From assembly GCA_038030265.1 (NCBI GenBank), contig CM075938.1, positions 49,407,189 to 49,471,188 of the forward strand: a DNA stretch of 64,000 nucleotides, read 5' to 3'. Both the position numbers and the translations under genes were made by a program. Source of the stretch: Corythucha ciliata (lineage: Eukaryota > Arthropoda > Insecta > Hemiptera > Tingidae). How positions within the stretch are numbered: the first letter of the stretch is position 1; each line of letters begins with the position of its first letter. A model generated the notes under the pieces. It was not told the DNA's origin and ran no database searches. It worked only from the letters and a program-made list of their open reading frames with translations. Shown piece by piece: positions 24,345 through 33,085 of the stretch.

Positions 24345-24352
24345 GTCATGAC

Positions 24353-25568
24353 CATTCAGGGCGCTCAATGCCCCCTGAAAACTGTCGATTTCGTCGGCTA
24401 TAAAAGTGTTCAAAGCACAAAAATTGACGTTTCCTATAGGGCGAGAGATTGAGCAACAAATTACTGCTATCTCAGAGAGCTCTTGAGGTGCCAGCTGGTC
24501 AGTGGTCTGCAATGGAGGCAGCGCGGGGTTTTTCTGCTTCGTCGTCGTACCTAAAAAACCCGCGGTGTCTTTCCGCGGAGCTGACACCTATGTGGGCCAG
24601 CTCTGGCCACGCTTGAAGAGGTGTGGAGCGATTTGGCGCTAGGGAGAGAGCGCCGTATTTTTCTCAACTTTGTGCTTATTAACAACCGCAGTAAAGTGAT
24701 GCCCGAGGTGGTGCCCCCTTCCCCTATTCGCTACGCCACTTCATTCACCTATACAAGTGTGCATCTTTGATATATGAAACATATAGTTGTAAAACGACTC
24801 TCCCGGAAAAGAAGGATAGTTTTTGTTTTTCGTTACAGTTCCGCGAGAGACGGGCGGGGGCGTCTCACGTATATCCGCCATGTCTACGGAATGAACGGAT
24901 TTAAACTAAATGAATAATCATAAAACGGAGTCTCTTGAGCTCGTGCCCGACAGTTTAATAATTACTACCGCCTACTAAACAAATTACATTAGCAATTTAT
25001 TAACCGAGTTGCGTTGTCATGTTACTATAATTTACTGTGATATTTGCATAGTACTCGCTGTGTGTGTGTGTGTGTTTTTTTTTTATCCACTCAAAACAAA
25101 TTAGGGGACCCTCATGAATAAGACAAGACTTCATTTTCCCTGCTCTCACTGGTCCATGTTTCGCGGTCAGTAAATCATACACGTCGAAGACCTTATTGCG
25201 CCATTGACCTCATCGTGTTTTCTCCACAGTTTTTTGAGTCATAATCGCTTCACTTTGGTGAATTTTCGATTCATCTAAACAACAACAACAACAAAAATCC
25301 ACCAAACATAATTTTGAGTAGTCCCGACGCGTATACCTTAATGAAATGCGGATCTCTTAATGACAGCTACGTGATCAATTATTTTTATGACGACCACTAG
25401 TTTTTTTCATATTCAATTTTTGTGCAAAGCACGTCTAAAATACTTATCGTAAACAAGTGGGCGAGTAACTTTATTTTCATGTAAATCTACTTGACTAGAA
25501 TTGTATTCTTATTGTTTAAAATGTTCTCTCATTATTATGTGAAGGAAACACACTGCGTCAGTGAAAAT
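24353..25568. other. Unique DNA between the hAT element and the MITE
   Basis: It contains a short (TG)n run at 25060-25075. An 81-codon minus frame at 24342-24587 has no recognisable motif. Confidence 0.5.
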
Positions 25569-25572
25569 ATTA

Positions 25573-25784
25573 AGGGTATATTCACGTCAACCAGCGTACT
25601 GTTTGCAGTTTCGTACTTGCGTTGTTGCTAAGGTCTGGTGTTAGGGAAATCGAAATTGGAATCCTTTTTCATTCATTTTGTTCGGGGCGTATTTTAAACT
25701 CATTCATTCGAAACTCTGGTAACAAACATCTGACTACGCAATTACGAAACTACAAACAGTACAAAAGTTGACGTGAATATCCCT
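25573..25784. repeat. MITE (212 bp) flanked by ATTA
   Basis: The left end is AGGGTATATTCACGTCAAC and then ACTGTTTGCAGTTTCGTA. The right end, reversed, is AGGGATATTCACGTCAAC and then ACTGTTTGTAGTTTCGTA. ATTA flanks both sides (25569-25572 and 25785-25788). It lies about 55 bp outside the left arm of the Academ-like element. Confidence 0.7.
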
Positions 25785-25839
25785 ATTATTTACAACTTAT
25801 CTAAAAAAACAAATAGTACAGTCAAAAAATGATTTCTAG

Positions 25840-26731
25840 GGGGCAAAACTAGGTCCACTTCTGAAACTTGGCTCAAAAATCCCTTATTATAGTAGAATAC
25901 GAGATCCGATGAGTCCCGAGTTGAGGGAGGGGGGGAACCATGATTGCGGAGTGGAGGAAAGTTTGGAAAATTCCTTAAATTTGAGTTTTTATGTCTGACT
26001 TGAATTTAAGGTGGTTTCCGACGTATTTGTTCACGCTGAGTCGAATGAGACCACAGCCAGGTCGCTAGCACCAATATTGTCCGAGTTATGATGCAATTTG
26101 TACTAAAAAACACAGGTTTTTCAGGTAAAATCGCGACAATTTTTAATTTGAAGGAAATTTCCGGTTTGGTCAGCGTTCATATAATTCCTTATGTAGTTTT
26201 CAATGCTGAATCGAATAAGACCAAAGCCAACCCGCTAGGATTGATACTTTTCGAGTTTTGGCCAAATTAGTATAAAAAAAAAAGGTTTTTATTTTTTCAT
26301 TTTCAAACTATCCAAGTGGTGGTCCCAGTTTATGATCAGTGTGTGATTCTCTCAGCACTTATGCATTTTTTAGTGCTGAATCCAATGGGACCTGAGCCAA
26401 GTCGCTAGCACAAATAGTTCCTGAGTTATGGCCAATTTTGTACGAAAAGACACGAGTTTTGAGCCTGAAATCACAAGTTTTGTCTTCTGGCACTTGAAAA
26501 GCCTTAGAAATTCTGGGATAAGGTCAACGAAACTCGGGCTGGACACGTATAACAGTAGGGTTTAGCAATATAATGCCCGCTACCTGCTCTTGCTTGGTGG
26601 TGCGGCTACCTGGTTAGATTAATAATGAGAAGAATGGTACAAAAGGCAAATTTGATTATGGAAAGCTCGTCAGAGATGCTTTTCTCGAACAATTTACAAA
26701 AAAATGGGCATTCGAAAGGGTTCCCTTTGGG
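25840..26731. repeat. Left terminal inverted repeat (892 bp)
   Basis: It matches 33081-32191 in reverse complement. Inside it are three diverged copies of a 170 bp unit, marked by TCGAATGAGACC at 26041, TCGAATAAGACC at 26211 and TCCAATGGGACC at 26381. Each marker is followed by a GCTAG(C/G)A word, then a GAGTT(A/T)TG word, and then a run leading into AGGTTTTT or GAGTTTTG. A further segment (26581-26710) is repeated in diverged form outside the arm at 26733-26860. Subterminal repeats of this kind often hold transposase binding sites; that role is inference here. Confidence 0.85.
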
Positions 26732-26834
26732 CACCTACCTCCTCTTGCTTGGTAGTGCGGTTACCTGGTTAGATTGATAACGGGAAGAATGGTACAATAA
26801 GAGAATTAGATTATGGAAAGTTTGTTATTGATGC

Positions 26835-26840
26835 TTTATT
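26835..26840 (-). promoter_or_regulatory. Polyadenylation signal AATAAA
   Basis: AATAAA on the minus strand lies 39 bases after the TGA stop of the transposase gene, a normal distance for a poly(A) signal. The corresponding position of the related segment inside the left arm (near 26675) is not AATAAA. Confidence 0.5.
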
Positions 26841-26878
26841 GGAACAATTAACAAATTGGGAGAAGGATGTTATTTTCA

Positions 26879-27146
26879 TCATTCCTCGTCCGAGGCTTCC
26901 CCCTCGGAGTTGGAACTGGAATATACCGGTGCCGTTTCTTGCTCTGGGCGGGTTGTGTTGTCGCAAGTGACCCCCTCACAGAACTTGCACAGAGGGGAAC
27001 AGCTAACGCCCGTCCTCACGCAACCGCATTTCTGGGTAGCACAGCCCCTTCTGCACGCGCATGAAATTTCTCGAAGAATAGCATCGGGGGCTGGGTCCAG
27101 CGTTGTCCTGATTGGGACGAGTGTCCCTTCTTGGCGCCTCCAACCC
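26879..27146 (-). CDS. C-terminal cysteine-rich tail of the transposase (shifted frame)
   Basis: Read in the frame ending at TGA 26881-26879, the sequence gives GTLVPIRTTLDPAPDAILRE and then ISCACRRGCATQKCGCVRTG, followed by a Cys-x3-Cys-x2-Cys-x4-Cys string and an acidic, serine-rich end. Nine cysteines fall within about 35 residues, which suggests a zinc-binding tail. The upstream frame joins it if one base is restored in the GGG at 27146-27144 (minus strand TGGGTTGG). Family members that I recall have a Trp-rich stretch ahead of an analogous Cys-rich end, which supports the join. The 3' half has no other conserved reading. Confidence 0.7.
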
Positions 27147-27828
27147 AGTCCTCCGGTCGCAGTTGTTCACCCCGCCACTGTTGAACTTGCAGGTAAACGC
27201 GGTACGAGTGCTGCGCCGCGCTCGCCGAAGTGGGAGGAAGGGATTCGAGCTTGACGATCGTCTTCTTGAGACTCTTCTCGAACATACCGAATCTCAACGC
27301 ATCAAGGGAAGTCTCGTCTTTTGCTCCATAAAGGTTGAGGAACAAGCGTTCTCCCGCGCTCGCTATTTCCTCGTGCTTGGCCTTTGGTTTGGAGAATGCT
27401 TTCCATACTTCGACAAGATTCGGCATGCTTCGCAGAAGCATGAAAACTTGCTTTTTCCCTTTGCCATGAATGGCACTTGTTGTGTCGCACCCACCAAATG
27501 CATGAGCAAGAAGAATGAAGTCTTTTAGGTGCTCATGCTGCTCTTGCAGAGTTTTTGTGTTGAATACCTTTCTTCCTGTTCGAGATTTTCTTGGCTTTAG
27601 GAATAGCACGGGAAAAGTAGGGGAGACCCTTGCGATTGCAATCACCAAAACATCGATGTCTTGTGATACAATTGTTGTGATGTATCTCCCAGACTTAGCA
27701 ATTGCAGTTTCGACAATTGGGAGATCAGCATCACCTTCACATTTCACGACTTCTATGTTGTTAATTGACAGTTTCTGAGAAAGTAAGTCAATGAGCTGCT
27801 TCTTGTTAACTGTGCTAGACAAGAATTG
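27016..27828 (-). CDS. Downstream block of the same frame: XPG-I/HhH-like part
   Basis: This block begins directly after the TAG at 27831-27829 and stays in the same frame for 270 codons. Numbering from the codon at 27822, it shows D31-A-D33 in the context EGDADLPIVE, D55-I-D57 in a hydrophobic strand (SQDIDVLVIAI), a GGCDTTSA turn at 110-117 and GKGKK at 120-124. FEN1/XPG enzymes have acidic metal ligands in their N and I regions and a GCD-type helix-hairpin-helix, so this reads as a diverged member. From about 27144 the frame is wrong: a C-terminal cysteine-rich tail is legible one frame over. It is therefore a part of the transposase rather than a separate gene. A separate short protein starting at the TTG at 27822 is unlikely. 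Confidence 0.75.
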   Translation of the reverse strand, partial: QFLSSTVNKKQLIDLLSQKLSINNIEVVKCEGDADLPIVETAIAKSGRYITTIVSQDIDVLVIAIARVSPTFPVLFLKPRKSRTGRKVFNTKTLQEQHEHLKDFILLAHAFGGCDTTSAIHGKGKKQVFMLLRSMPNLVEVWKAFSKPKAKHEEIASAGERLFLNLYGAKDETSLDALRFGMFEKSLKKTIVKLESLPPTSASAAQHSYRVYLQVQQWRGEQLRPEDWVGGAKKGHSSQSGQRWTQPPMLFFEKFHARAEGAVLPRNAVA

Positions 27829-30800
27829 CTACTGGTTGGCATATGTAGGAGTTGTAGCTGTGATGGTAAAGTCTGGAGCAAAATGTTTGTACCTTCTCCT
27901 ATGTTCACTTTCTTTAATACTGTTGGGATCGTCATAGCCGTCAAACACCACCACCACCGTTTTGTCTTTGTACTTCTCTATCAAGAAATTAACGTACACG
28001 TCGCACACGTCACTGTAAGTAGAACATTTTGATTTATCCCATCGAACAGAATGCAGTAAATTCCCACCATCAAAAACATAGCAGGAGCTTTTTTCCAATT
28101 CATTGTCGGGGGCGGTGATTAATTCCTCGTACAACTGTGACTTGACATTTTTTCTCATTCCGGAAACTGTAAATAATGACATGGGAAAAGGGGAAAGTTC
28201 AAATCTGAAATATTCTTTGAGATCATCAGCAGGACTTCTCCAAAGAAGCATCCTCTGGTACAATACCAATGGGTCGATATTGATTATTTTTTCATTAACT
28301 TTAATGAACGAGTTGACGGCTGCGAGGGATAGAACTTTGTCTGCTTTCTTCATTTTTATGTCTGCGAACTTCTTGCCCACGTATTGTATCATGAGCTTTT
28401 CGCCCATCTCCTTAGCCATGTGACAATTGATTTTGTCAGTACCCTTGATGCCTGTTCCGAGAGAGATGACAACTTCTGAGGGGATAACAAAGGGATTGAT
28501 TAATTCTAGGCGTTCTTGAAGCTTATCTATATCATATTTGTCTTTTTTGATCCTGCTTTCTCGGGCATCAATGTGTTGCTCCGATGTTACGAATGCTCTA
28601 CCTGAGAAGTCTTCAAGTGCTTCTGTGATCATGGCCATTGCCGGCTTCCTTAGCACGTACGCACTTATTACATCTTCAGTGAATCCTCTTTGAACGATTC
28701 CTCCCTTAACTTTGAATTCACGATTCGCTGTTTGCTCAATGACCATGTCCGTTGAAGTGCCACTGCAAAACTTGTTGCTTCTCCTCACAGTGAAGTATCC
28801 TCCCGTGAATCTTGCGTAGTCGTCTGGTGTCATACGCTCTTGTAGCGTTAACATCTGCTGCAGATAGACAAGGCAAGCTTTCGCGTAGTGTATGTGGCCA
28901 CTCACAATGAAGAACGGTACCATGAGTCGCACAGTACTAAGGTGCATTTCCCACTGACCAGTCCGTTCGGCTTCAATGAACTGCCGGATCAGGATCACCA
29001 TATTGAGATACTGCACCCAAAGTTTAGCTGTCGGCCCCCTGTTTTCAATTATTTTCATTTTGTCTACGACTTTTCTCTGAATTGCAACGATTTTAGGGTC
29101 CGAATCAATTTCTTCTTTCGAAGGTGGCATGATATGGAACTCAGACATAACATTTTTAACGGCATCAAGCTCGTGTGGAGAGAGTTTTGCGTCGTTCAGG
29201 ACAACATTAAAAAGAGCAGTAGCCACAAGATTATGAGCTCTGACTGCGCGAGAATACGCATGCCCAGACATTATGTGCTTGACTGTGTTTTCAGCGTATA
29301 CAATTTCAAATAATTCACGGAGGCCAGAATCCCCCATGATGTATCCAATGGTTCCAAGAAAGGACATCAGCAGATGAAATCCCCCTATTCTGACCACCAC
29401 CTTCTGCATCAGTGATTCTTTAGGAGCCGATAAAGTTATTTCTAGCGCCTTCATATACAGTGGCAGGTCAAACGTGACAAAAATCGTACGGAGACCAATT
29501 TTTTCTCCGTGTTCTACAGCCATGAGCAATGAAGTGTACACTGTTGCTTGATCAGAGGGAGGCGCCATGATGAAAGGCATAGGGAGAACGGTGGATATTT
29601 CACTGTAACCAGTACTTGTTATTTGTTCCAGAAATCCTTGCCATCCAGGAACGCCTTCAAGTCCCAAGAATTTAGCGATAAACCAAGTTACATCGTGTGG
29701 GGACGGAGAGCCATCGGACGGAACGAGAATATTATCAATATTGTTTATTACGAGCTCTTGAAGCCCACCAAAAGGCTTGAAAGGAACTGGCTGTATCTGA
29801 ACCATCCCTTTCTTTTGCTGGGGAATAGATGTTGTACGAGATTTTTCAATTCGGCCCTTTCTGTTAAGTATCGAGTCAGCTGGAGTGACACATGCTATCC
29901 CAGCCATGTTATGGAATGTTCCGTTGCCATCGATGGTGTTAACATTGAAGTCACAATTATCAAACACGAATTGTTCGAAGCTCCCTTCTTTGATCACTGG
30001 AGCGGGGCCCATGATGAGTGAAGCCTCCAGTGTCTTTACGTCATGGTAGGAAGCACAAATACCTAGGTTTGACAGCAGTGCAATGAGTGTTTTTGATCCA
30101 AAATTTTGATGAATGTATGATCCGATACCTAACAAAAGAGGAGAAATGAATGAATTTGGTTTGATAAGAGAAATTATGCAATGTGAAATCATCGTGCATT
30201 TCTTTCTTTTGTTAACTTTGTTTTTTTCCCCAGCGACGTGCTGTAAAAACACCTGCAAGGGTTGCGGTATCATCTCTTGCACGTCATCAAAGAAACCATA
30301 GCTGCTCGGATAGGTGGTGTGATCATACTTCCTATTTTCGACGTGTTTCCTAACGATCTGAGCCGCTTTGATCATAATCTGCCGTTCTTTTTCTCCTTCG
30401 TCCTCTAGCTTCATTTGATCTTGATACCATTGCTCAGAGATTATTCGGCCAGCGTGAGAGCGGAAACAAACAATGGAGACTTTCCTGTTTGCATATCCCA
30501 GCAATATTTGGTCCCCGTACCGTTCAAGCAGTTTCCTTTTCAAAGTACGCTTGCTGATTTCGATCGAGCACACCTCAGCTACCATTTCTTGCAGATCCCT
30601 AATAGCGAACTGGCAATCATCGTTTTCTTCAATCCACTGGTAAACCACATCCATAGCTAGGGACACATCTGAGGACGCAGGGCGATGAGCAGGAGCACCC
30701 ATGTCTACGGGTATCTTACGAAAAGCCAAAAAACACTTGCGATGATAGGACGCCTCTTCTGTCCTCAAATTCGCGAGTGAAATTCTTCCAACAACTTCTC

Positions 30801-31050
30801 GTGCCCATTTGTCGTCCCTGGCTGAGCCAATTCTGATAATTTCATCTTTGAAACCACCAGAAAGCACTTTACGTAAATTTGGGGAAGTATTCTTCTTCTT
30901 AGAGAATCTTTCATCACAAAAAAAACACACATTTTTGAAATCGAAAGAGTTGGATGGGGTTGGTGGTGGTCCTGTGCTTCGAGTTGTCTTCAGAGGAGAG
31001 ATTCTGCCTGTGCTTGTGAACCCAGTGGTCCTTCTTTTTCCACGACTCAA
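27829..31050 (-). CDS. Main open block of the Academ-like transposase
   Basis: An uninterrupted 3.2 kb reading frame is the best-preserved part of the element. It includes a low-complexity Ser/Thr/Pro start, the CxxC...HxxC zinc pair (residues 42-106), a charged region, the segment NSFISPLLLGIGSYIHQ near residue 310, and the first half of the nuclease module at the very end (VVVVFDGYDD, then EHRRR). The first codon of this block is TTG, so it is not a genuine start. The natural start lies upstream at 31278 in another frame. An open frame this long in an otherwise decayed neighbourhood argues that this copy was active recently. The middle section contains no motif I can name. It presumably holds the DNA-binding and catalytic core of the transposase, but I could not place a DDE triad by eye. 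Confidence 0.85.
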   Translation of the reverse strand: MSRGKRRTTGFTSTGRISPLKTTRSTGPPPTPSNSFDFKNVCFFCDERFSKKKNTSPNLRKVLSGGFKDEIIRIGSARDDKWAREVVGRISLANLRTEEASYHRKCFLAFRKIPVDMGAPAHRPASSDVSLAMDVVYQWIEENDDCQFAIRDLQEMVAEVCSIEISKRTLKRKLLERYGDQILLGYANRKVSIVCFRSHAGRIISEQWYQDQMKLEDEGEKERQIMIKAAQIVRKHVENRKYDHTTYPSSYGFFDDVQEMIPQPLQVFLQHVAGEKNKVNKRKKCTMISHCIISLIKPNSFISPLLLGIGSYIHQNFGSKTLIALLSNLGICASYHDVKTLEASLIMGPAPVIKEGSFEQFVFDNCDFNVNTIDGNGTFHNMAGIACVTPADSILNRKGRIEKSRTTSIPQQKKGMVQIQPVPFKPFGGLQELVINNIDNILVPSDGSPSPHDVTWFIAKFLGLEGVPGWQGFLEQITSTGYSEISTVLPMPFIMAPPSDQATVYTSLLMAVEHGEKIGLRTIFVTFDLPLYMKALEITLSAPKESLMQKVVVRIGGFHLLMSFLGTIGYIMGDSGLRELFEIVYAENTVKHIMSGHAYSRAVRAHNLVATALFNVVLNDAKLSPHELDAVKNVMSEFHIMPPSKEEIDSDPKIVAIQRKVVDKMKIIENRGPTAKLWVQYLNMVILIRQFIEAERTGQWEMHLSTVRLMVPFFIVSGHIHYAKACLVYLQQMLTLQERMTPDDYARFTGGYFTVRRSNKFCSGTSTDMVIEQTANREFKVKGGIVQRGFTEDVISAYVLRKPAMAMITEALEDFSGRAFVTSEQHIDARESRIKKDKYDIDKLQERLELINPFVIPSEVVISLGTGIKGTDKINCHMAKEMGEKLMIQYVGKKFADIKMKKADKVLSLAAVNSFIKVNEKIINIDPLVLYQRMLLWRSPADDLKEYFRFELSPFPMSLFTVSGMRKNVKSQLYEELITAPDNELEKSSCYVFDGGNLLHSVRWDKSKCSTYSDVCDVYVNFLIEKYKDKTVVVVFDGYDDPNSIKESEHRRRYKHFAPDFTITATTPTYANQ

Positions 31051-31504
31051 TTGCTGCTCTCACGTTAGAAGGCCTGGTGTATGATTGACGACAAGTACGG
31101 TGTAGAATCAATTTTGAATGAGCACGTAGAAGTGAGTGTTTCCCATCTCTCCTGTCAACACTGCACTGCTTAAGTTTTGCCAAAGCTGCAGCGCTTGGAA
31201 CAACACAATCGTCACTACTCACTGAAAGTTCACAAATAAAACATTGGGGGGGGGGGGAGGAGACTCGCGATCAGTCATTATTTTCTGACAGTGAACACCA
31301 ATCCACACGATGTGAAACAATACAATGGCGAGAAAGAAAAGTCGGATAGAAGATTCGCGTGCTATTCTAACAATAAGAATCATTGAATCATCTGTGTCAG
31401 CCGAATTTGGTTTCCTACAATCAATAGCTTTGCCGGTAAATTCAACAAATTGAGGCGAATTACTACCACTCAACCTATAACCAAAATTTACTCTCATACA
31501 CGCA

Positions 31505-31622
31505 GGTGAGGCGAGGAGTATCCGTTAACGTTTTAGCCTAATGGGCTATGCCTGGATTCGAACCCTGTCCAGTCCGAGGCTGGGTTGCGAAGCGAGCATT
31601 GTATCCATTACACCATCGAGGC
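31505..31622 (-). repeat. tRNA-derived SINE head inside the Academ-like element
   Basis: On the minus strand from 31622 it reads GCCTCGATGGTGTAATGGAT, then an anticodon-arm-like stretch, then GGGTTCGAATCC. These are A-box-like and B-box-like Pol III elements. The acceptor strands do not pair, so this is not a working tRNA. The same head occurs on the plus strand at 2960. The SINE lies between the gene's 5' end and the right arm. Confidence 0.6.
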
Positions 31623-31710
31623 GTAATCCTTAGGTCCCACCAATGGTTGGATCACCACAAATAACGTTTCATGTCCTTTGTATACACATTTCCGCACAAC
31701 TAAAATGTAC

Positions 31711-31931
31711 CAGGCGCTTTCACACTTGAGATTCCGGTATCCGATTCCCGAATCGAGGATACTAAAAATACAATACGGCAAAAGCGCTCATTCACACTTA
31801 ATTCCAGTATCGGATACAAAATGTATGCGATTCCGGAATCTAAGTGTGAAGAAGCGCCTTGGCTGTATTGCATTTCAAGTATCCTCGATACAGGAATCGG
31901 ATACCAGAATCTCAAGTGTGAAAACGGCCTT
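31711..31931. repeat. Palindromic MITE inside the Academ-like element
   Basis: The left end contains CGCTTTCACACTTGAGATTC and the right end is its near reverse complement (GAATCTCAAGTGTGAAAACG). Both arms continue with GGTATCCGATTC and CGAGGATACT-type words. A second copy of the arm word lies in the middle (ATTCACACTTAATTCCAGTA and ATTCCGGAATCTAAGTGTGA), so the element is itself a doubled hairpin. No target duplication is certain. Confidence 0.7.
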
Positions 31932-32190
31932 ACATAGTGTTTCAAACCCGGCAGGCGCCAAAGCCTCGTTTTCGGGCTCGTACGCTATGCCATGAGCCAG
32001 CTAGCAGCCGTACTACGCGAGCGTTGCAGCCCTGGCACGGTTTGTTGAAAACACACCTCCGGTAATGCCACAAGAATATCAAAAGTATCCTTTATTACAC
32101 AACTAGCTTTTGAATTAGAGGTTACCTTCAAGCTGAATAGTAGGGGGAGGCGGGACGGCTGCGACCGGATGAGGACCAGGGTGTGAGGCT

Positions 32191-33081
32191 CCCAAAGGGA
32201 ACCCTTTCGAATGCCCATTTTTTTTGTAAATTATTCAAGAAAAGCATCTCTGACGAGCTTTCCATAATCAAATTTGCCTTTTGTACCATTCTTCCCATTA
32301 TTAATCTAATCAGGTAGCCGCACCACCAAGCAAGAGCAGGTAGCGGGCATTTTATTGGTAAACCCTACTGTTATACGTGTCCAGCCCGAGTTTCGTTGAC
32401 CTTATCCCAGAATTTCTACGCTTTTCAAGTGCCAGAAGGCAAAACTTGTGATTTCAGGCTCAAAACTCGTGTCTTTTCGTACAAAATTGGCCATAACTCA
32501 GGAACTATTTGTGCTAGCGACTTGGCTCAGGTCCCATTGGATTCAGCACTAAAAAATGCATAAGTGCTGAGAGAATCACACACTGATCATAAACTGGGAC
32601 CACCACTTGGATAGTTTGAAAATGAAAAAATAAAAACCTTTTTTTTTTATACTAATTTGGCCAAACCTCGAAAAGTATCAATCCTAGCGGGTTGGCTTTG
32701 GTCTCATTCGATTCAGCATTGAAAACTACATAAGGAATTATATGAACGCTGACCAAACCGGAAATTTCCTTCAAATTAAAAATTGTCGCGATTTTACCTG
32801 AAAAACCTGTGTTTTTTAGTACAAATTGCATCATAACTCGGACAATATTGGTGCTAGCGACCTGGCTGTGGTCTCATTCGACTCAGCGTGAACAAATACG
32901 TCGGAAACCACCTTAAATTCAAGTCAGACATAAAAACTCAAATTTAAGGAATTTTCCAAACTTTCCTCCACTCCGCAATCATGGTTCCCCCCCTCCCTCA
33001 ACTCGGGACTCATCGGATCTCGTATTCTACTATAATAAGGGATTTTTGAGCCAAGTTTCAGAAGTGGACGAGTTTTGCCCG
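32191..33081. repeat. Right terminal inverted repeat (891 bp)
   Basis: This is the reverse complement of 25840-26731, with scattered single-base differences such as ACCAATAAAATG here against AGCAATATAATG in the left arm. It ends at AGTTTTGCCCG, next to CTAG at 33082-33085. It carries the same three 170 bp subrepeats in reverse order. Confidence 0.85.
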
Positions 33082-33085
33082 CTAG

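Larger units (their letters stand above)
26879..31278 (-). pseudogene. Academ-like transposase with XPG/FEN-like nuclease module, interrupted
   Basis: This is an intronless gene, with a proposed start at 31278 and stop TGA at 26881-26879. The largest open block (31050-27829, about 1,073 codons) has a zinc-binding pair C42-x2-C45 with H103-x2-C106, a long helical middle, and FDGY at residues 1036-1039 followed by EHRRR, which resembles the XPG N region. After an in-frame TAG (27831-27829) the same frame continues to 27016. That part carries DAD and DID acidic pairs, then GGCDTTSA and GKGKK, which resemble the XPG I region and helix-hairpin-helix. A cysteine-rich tail (CxC, GC, KCGC, then SC, LC, FC, TC) follows in another frame and ends SDEE. 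A further N-terminal CFIC...HRTC zinc motif lies upstream in yet another frame. There are thus one amber codon and three frameshifts. It is probably a decayed copy, but readthrough and sequencing error are not excluded. The Academ name is from recalled architecture. Confidence 0.75.
25840..33081 (-). mobile_element. Academ-like DNA transposon with ~890 bp terminal inverted repeats
   Basis: The left arm (25840-26731) reappears reverse-complemented at 33081-32191, so the two arms are 892 and 891 bp long. They look about 97% identical by eye. The termini read GGGGCAAAACT on the left and CGGGCAAAACT on the right. Both are flanked on the outside by CTAG (25836-25839 and 33082-33085). This is a plausible 4 bp target-site duplication, although CTAG is a palindrome and could instead be part of the repeat. 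One long minus-strand gene lies between the arms, together with a SINE-like tRNA head and a palindromic MITE on its upstream side. Academ elements are, as I recall, characterised by 3-4 bp target duplications, an XPG-type nuclease domain and a cysteine-rich motif, and all three match here. The long, still similar arms suggest a fairly recent insertion. The superfamily assignment is inference; existence of the element is seen directly. Confidence 0.85.

Noticed and set aside
27112..27528. Plus-strand frames across 26856-31084, including the 157-codon frame at 29548-30021
   Set aside because: They are antisense to the transposase gene and show no motif of their own.
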